A stretch of DNA of 7,755 nucleotides, from the NCBI GenBank assembly GCA_018883665.1, contig JAHLFU010000136.1, positions 1-7,755 on the forward strand, written 5' to 3'. The stretch is from Paraprevotella stercoravium. Lineage in GTDB: Bacteria > Bacteroidota > Bacteroidia > Bacteroidales > Bacteroidaceae. The notes under the pieces were generated by a model. It saw nothing but the letters and a program-made list of their open reading frames with translations. It did not search any database and was not told the DNA's origin. Made by a program: the position numbers and the translations under genes. Positions 7,573-7,755 of the stretch are shown one piece after another; within the stretch, counting starts at the first letter, position 1; each line of letters begins with the position of its first letter.

Positions 7573-7597
7573 AGGAATATAGATTATAAGGCAGCAT
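7553..7597 (-). other. Possible 14-codon leader frame overlapping the start of the 889-residue gene
   Basis: On the minus strand, GGAG lies 5 nt before an ATG at 7597, the best ribosome binding site in the window. It opens the frame MLPYNLYSYGPKLL, which stops at 7555-7553, inside the start of the large gene and out of its frame. It could deliver ribosomes to the ATG at 7572 by coupling, act as a regulatory leader, or be chance following the upstream stop. No known leader peptide is recognised. Confidence 0.35.
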
Positions 7598-7606
7598 TGC
7601 CTCTCC

Positions 7607-7755
7607 TTATTCTTTGCTTCTTACAGTGGTCACCATGCTTCTTCTCACCGCCTTGGCGCATGACTTCAGTACGTCTTGTTTCTTTATATTGTTTCTTCTG
7701 ATGTAGTCAGCCGTATCTTCAGGCAGAATGACCGTTCTTTCATGAGGAGCTAGAT
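7607..7755 (-). CDS. C-terminal end of an unidentified protein (partial, 5' end outside window)
   Basis: An open frame enters from the right edge and runs 48 codons to TAA at 7609-7607. The readable residues are basic and hydrophilic, with LAPHERTVILPEDTADYI at the start and a Lys/Arg-rich helical end (KAVRRSMVTTVRSKE). The composition would suit a nucleic-acid-binding tail, but too little is present to name a family. The frame choice rests on its reading open to the edge and on its stop lying 34 nt before the next gene's start, a typical operon spacing. The alternative ATG frame at the edge stops after about 19 codons and looks less natural. Confidence 0.6.
   Translation of the reverse strand, partial: LAPHERTVILPEDTADYIRRNNIKKQDVLKSCAKAVRRSMVTTVRSKE

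Noticed and set aside
1..7755. CRISPR arrays, tRNA or rRNA genes, transposases or integrases
   Set aside because: None was found: there are no regularly spaced repeats, no cloverleaf-like or rRNA-like stretches, and no protein with an integrase or transposase signature.

Overview
The window looks like an accessory region of a Bacteroidota chromosome, probably Bacteroides or a relative. The base composition is moderately AT-rich. A match to the Bacteroidales -7 promoter box (TAnnTTTG) lies just upstream of one gene. The main genes lack clear Shine-Dalgarno sequences, and the small nucleotidyltransferase/HEPN pair resembles those common in this phylum. This assignment is inference from style, not from a marker gene.

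Every supportable gene is on the minus strand, so the window reads from its high-coordinate end. In transcription order it holds: (1) the C-terminal end of an unidentified gene (7755-7607); (2) an 889-residue, mostly helical protein of unknown family with a C-terminal coiled coil and three membrane helices (7572-4903), only 34 nt downstream and probably in the same operon; (3) a spacer of about 340 bp (4902-4561) with GC-rich hairpins, other inverted repeats and a candidate promoter; (4) an intact minimal nucleotidyltransferase, the MntA-like half of a type VII (HEPN/MNT) toxin-antitoxin pair (4560-4249); (5) directly overlapping it, the frameshifted and truncated beginning of the HEPN partner (4252-4101); (6) a very large P-loop NTPase (3991 to beyond the left edge, at least 1330 residues). 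That NTPase carries its Walker A motif near residue 78 and its Walker B near residue 609. A series of predicted membrane helices lies between them, which is the hallmark architecture of KAP-family NTPases. A winged-helix-like segment and TPR-like helical repeats follow.

The most interesting reading is that the two large membrane-associated proteins form, or once formed, an undescribed signalling or defence system: a KAP-like ATPase switch with a TPR sensor arm, and a helical protein with a membrane-anchored C-terminus. A decayed MNT/HEPN cassette sits between them. KAP NTPases and MNT/HEPN modules are both typical of mobile and defence islands, but no hallmark mobile gene (integrase, transposase, tRNA attachment site) is visible, and functional cooperation between the two large genes is inferred only from adjacency and shared membrane association. 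All long plus-strand open frames are antisense shadows.
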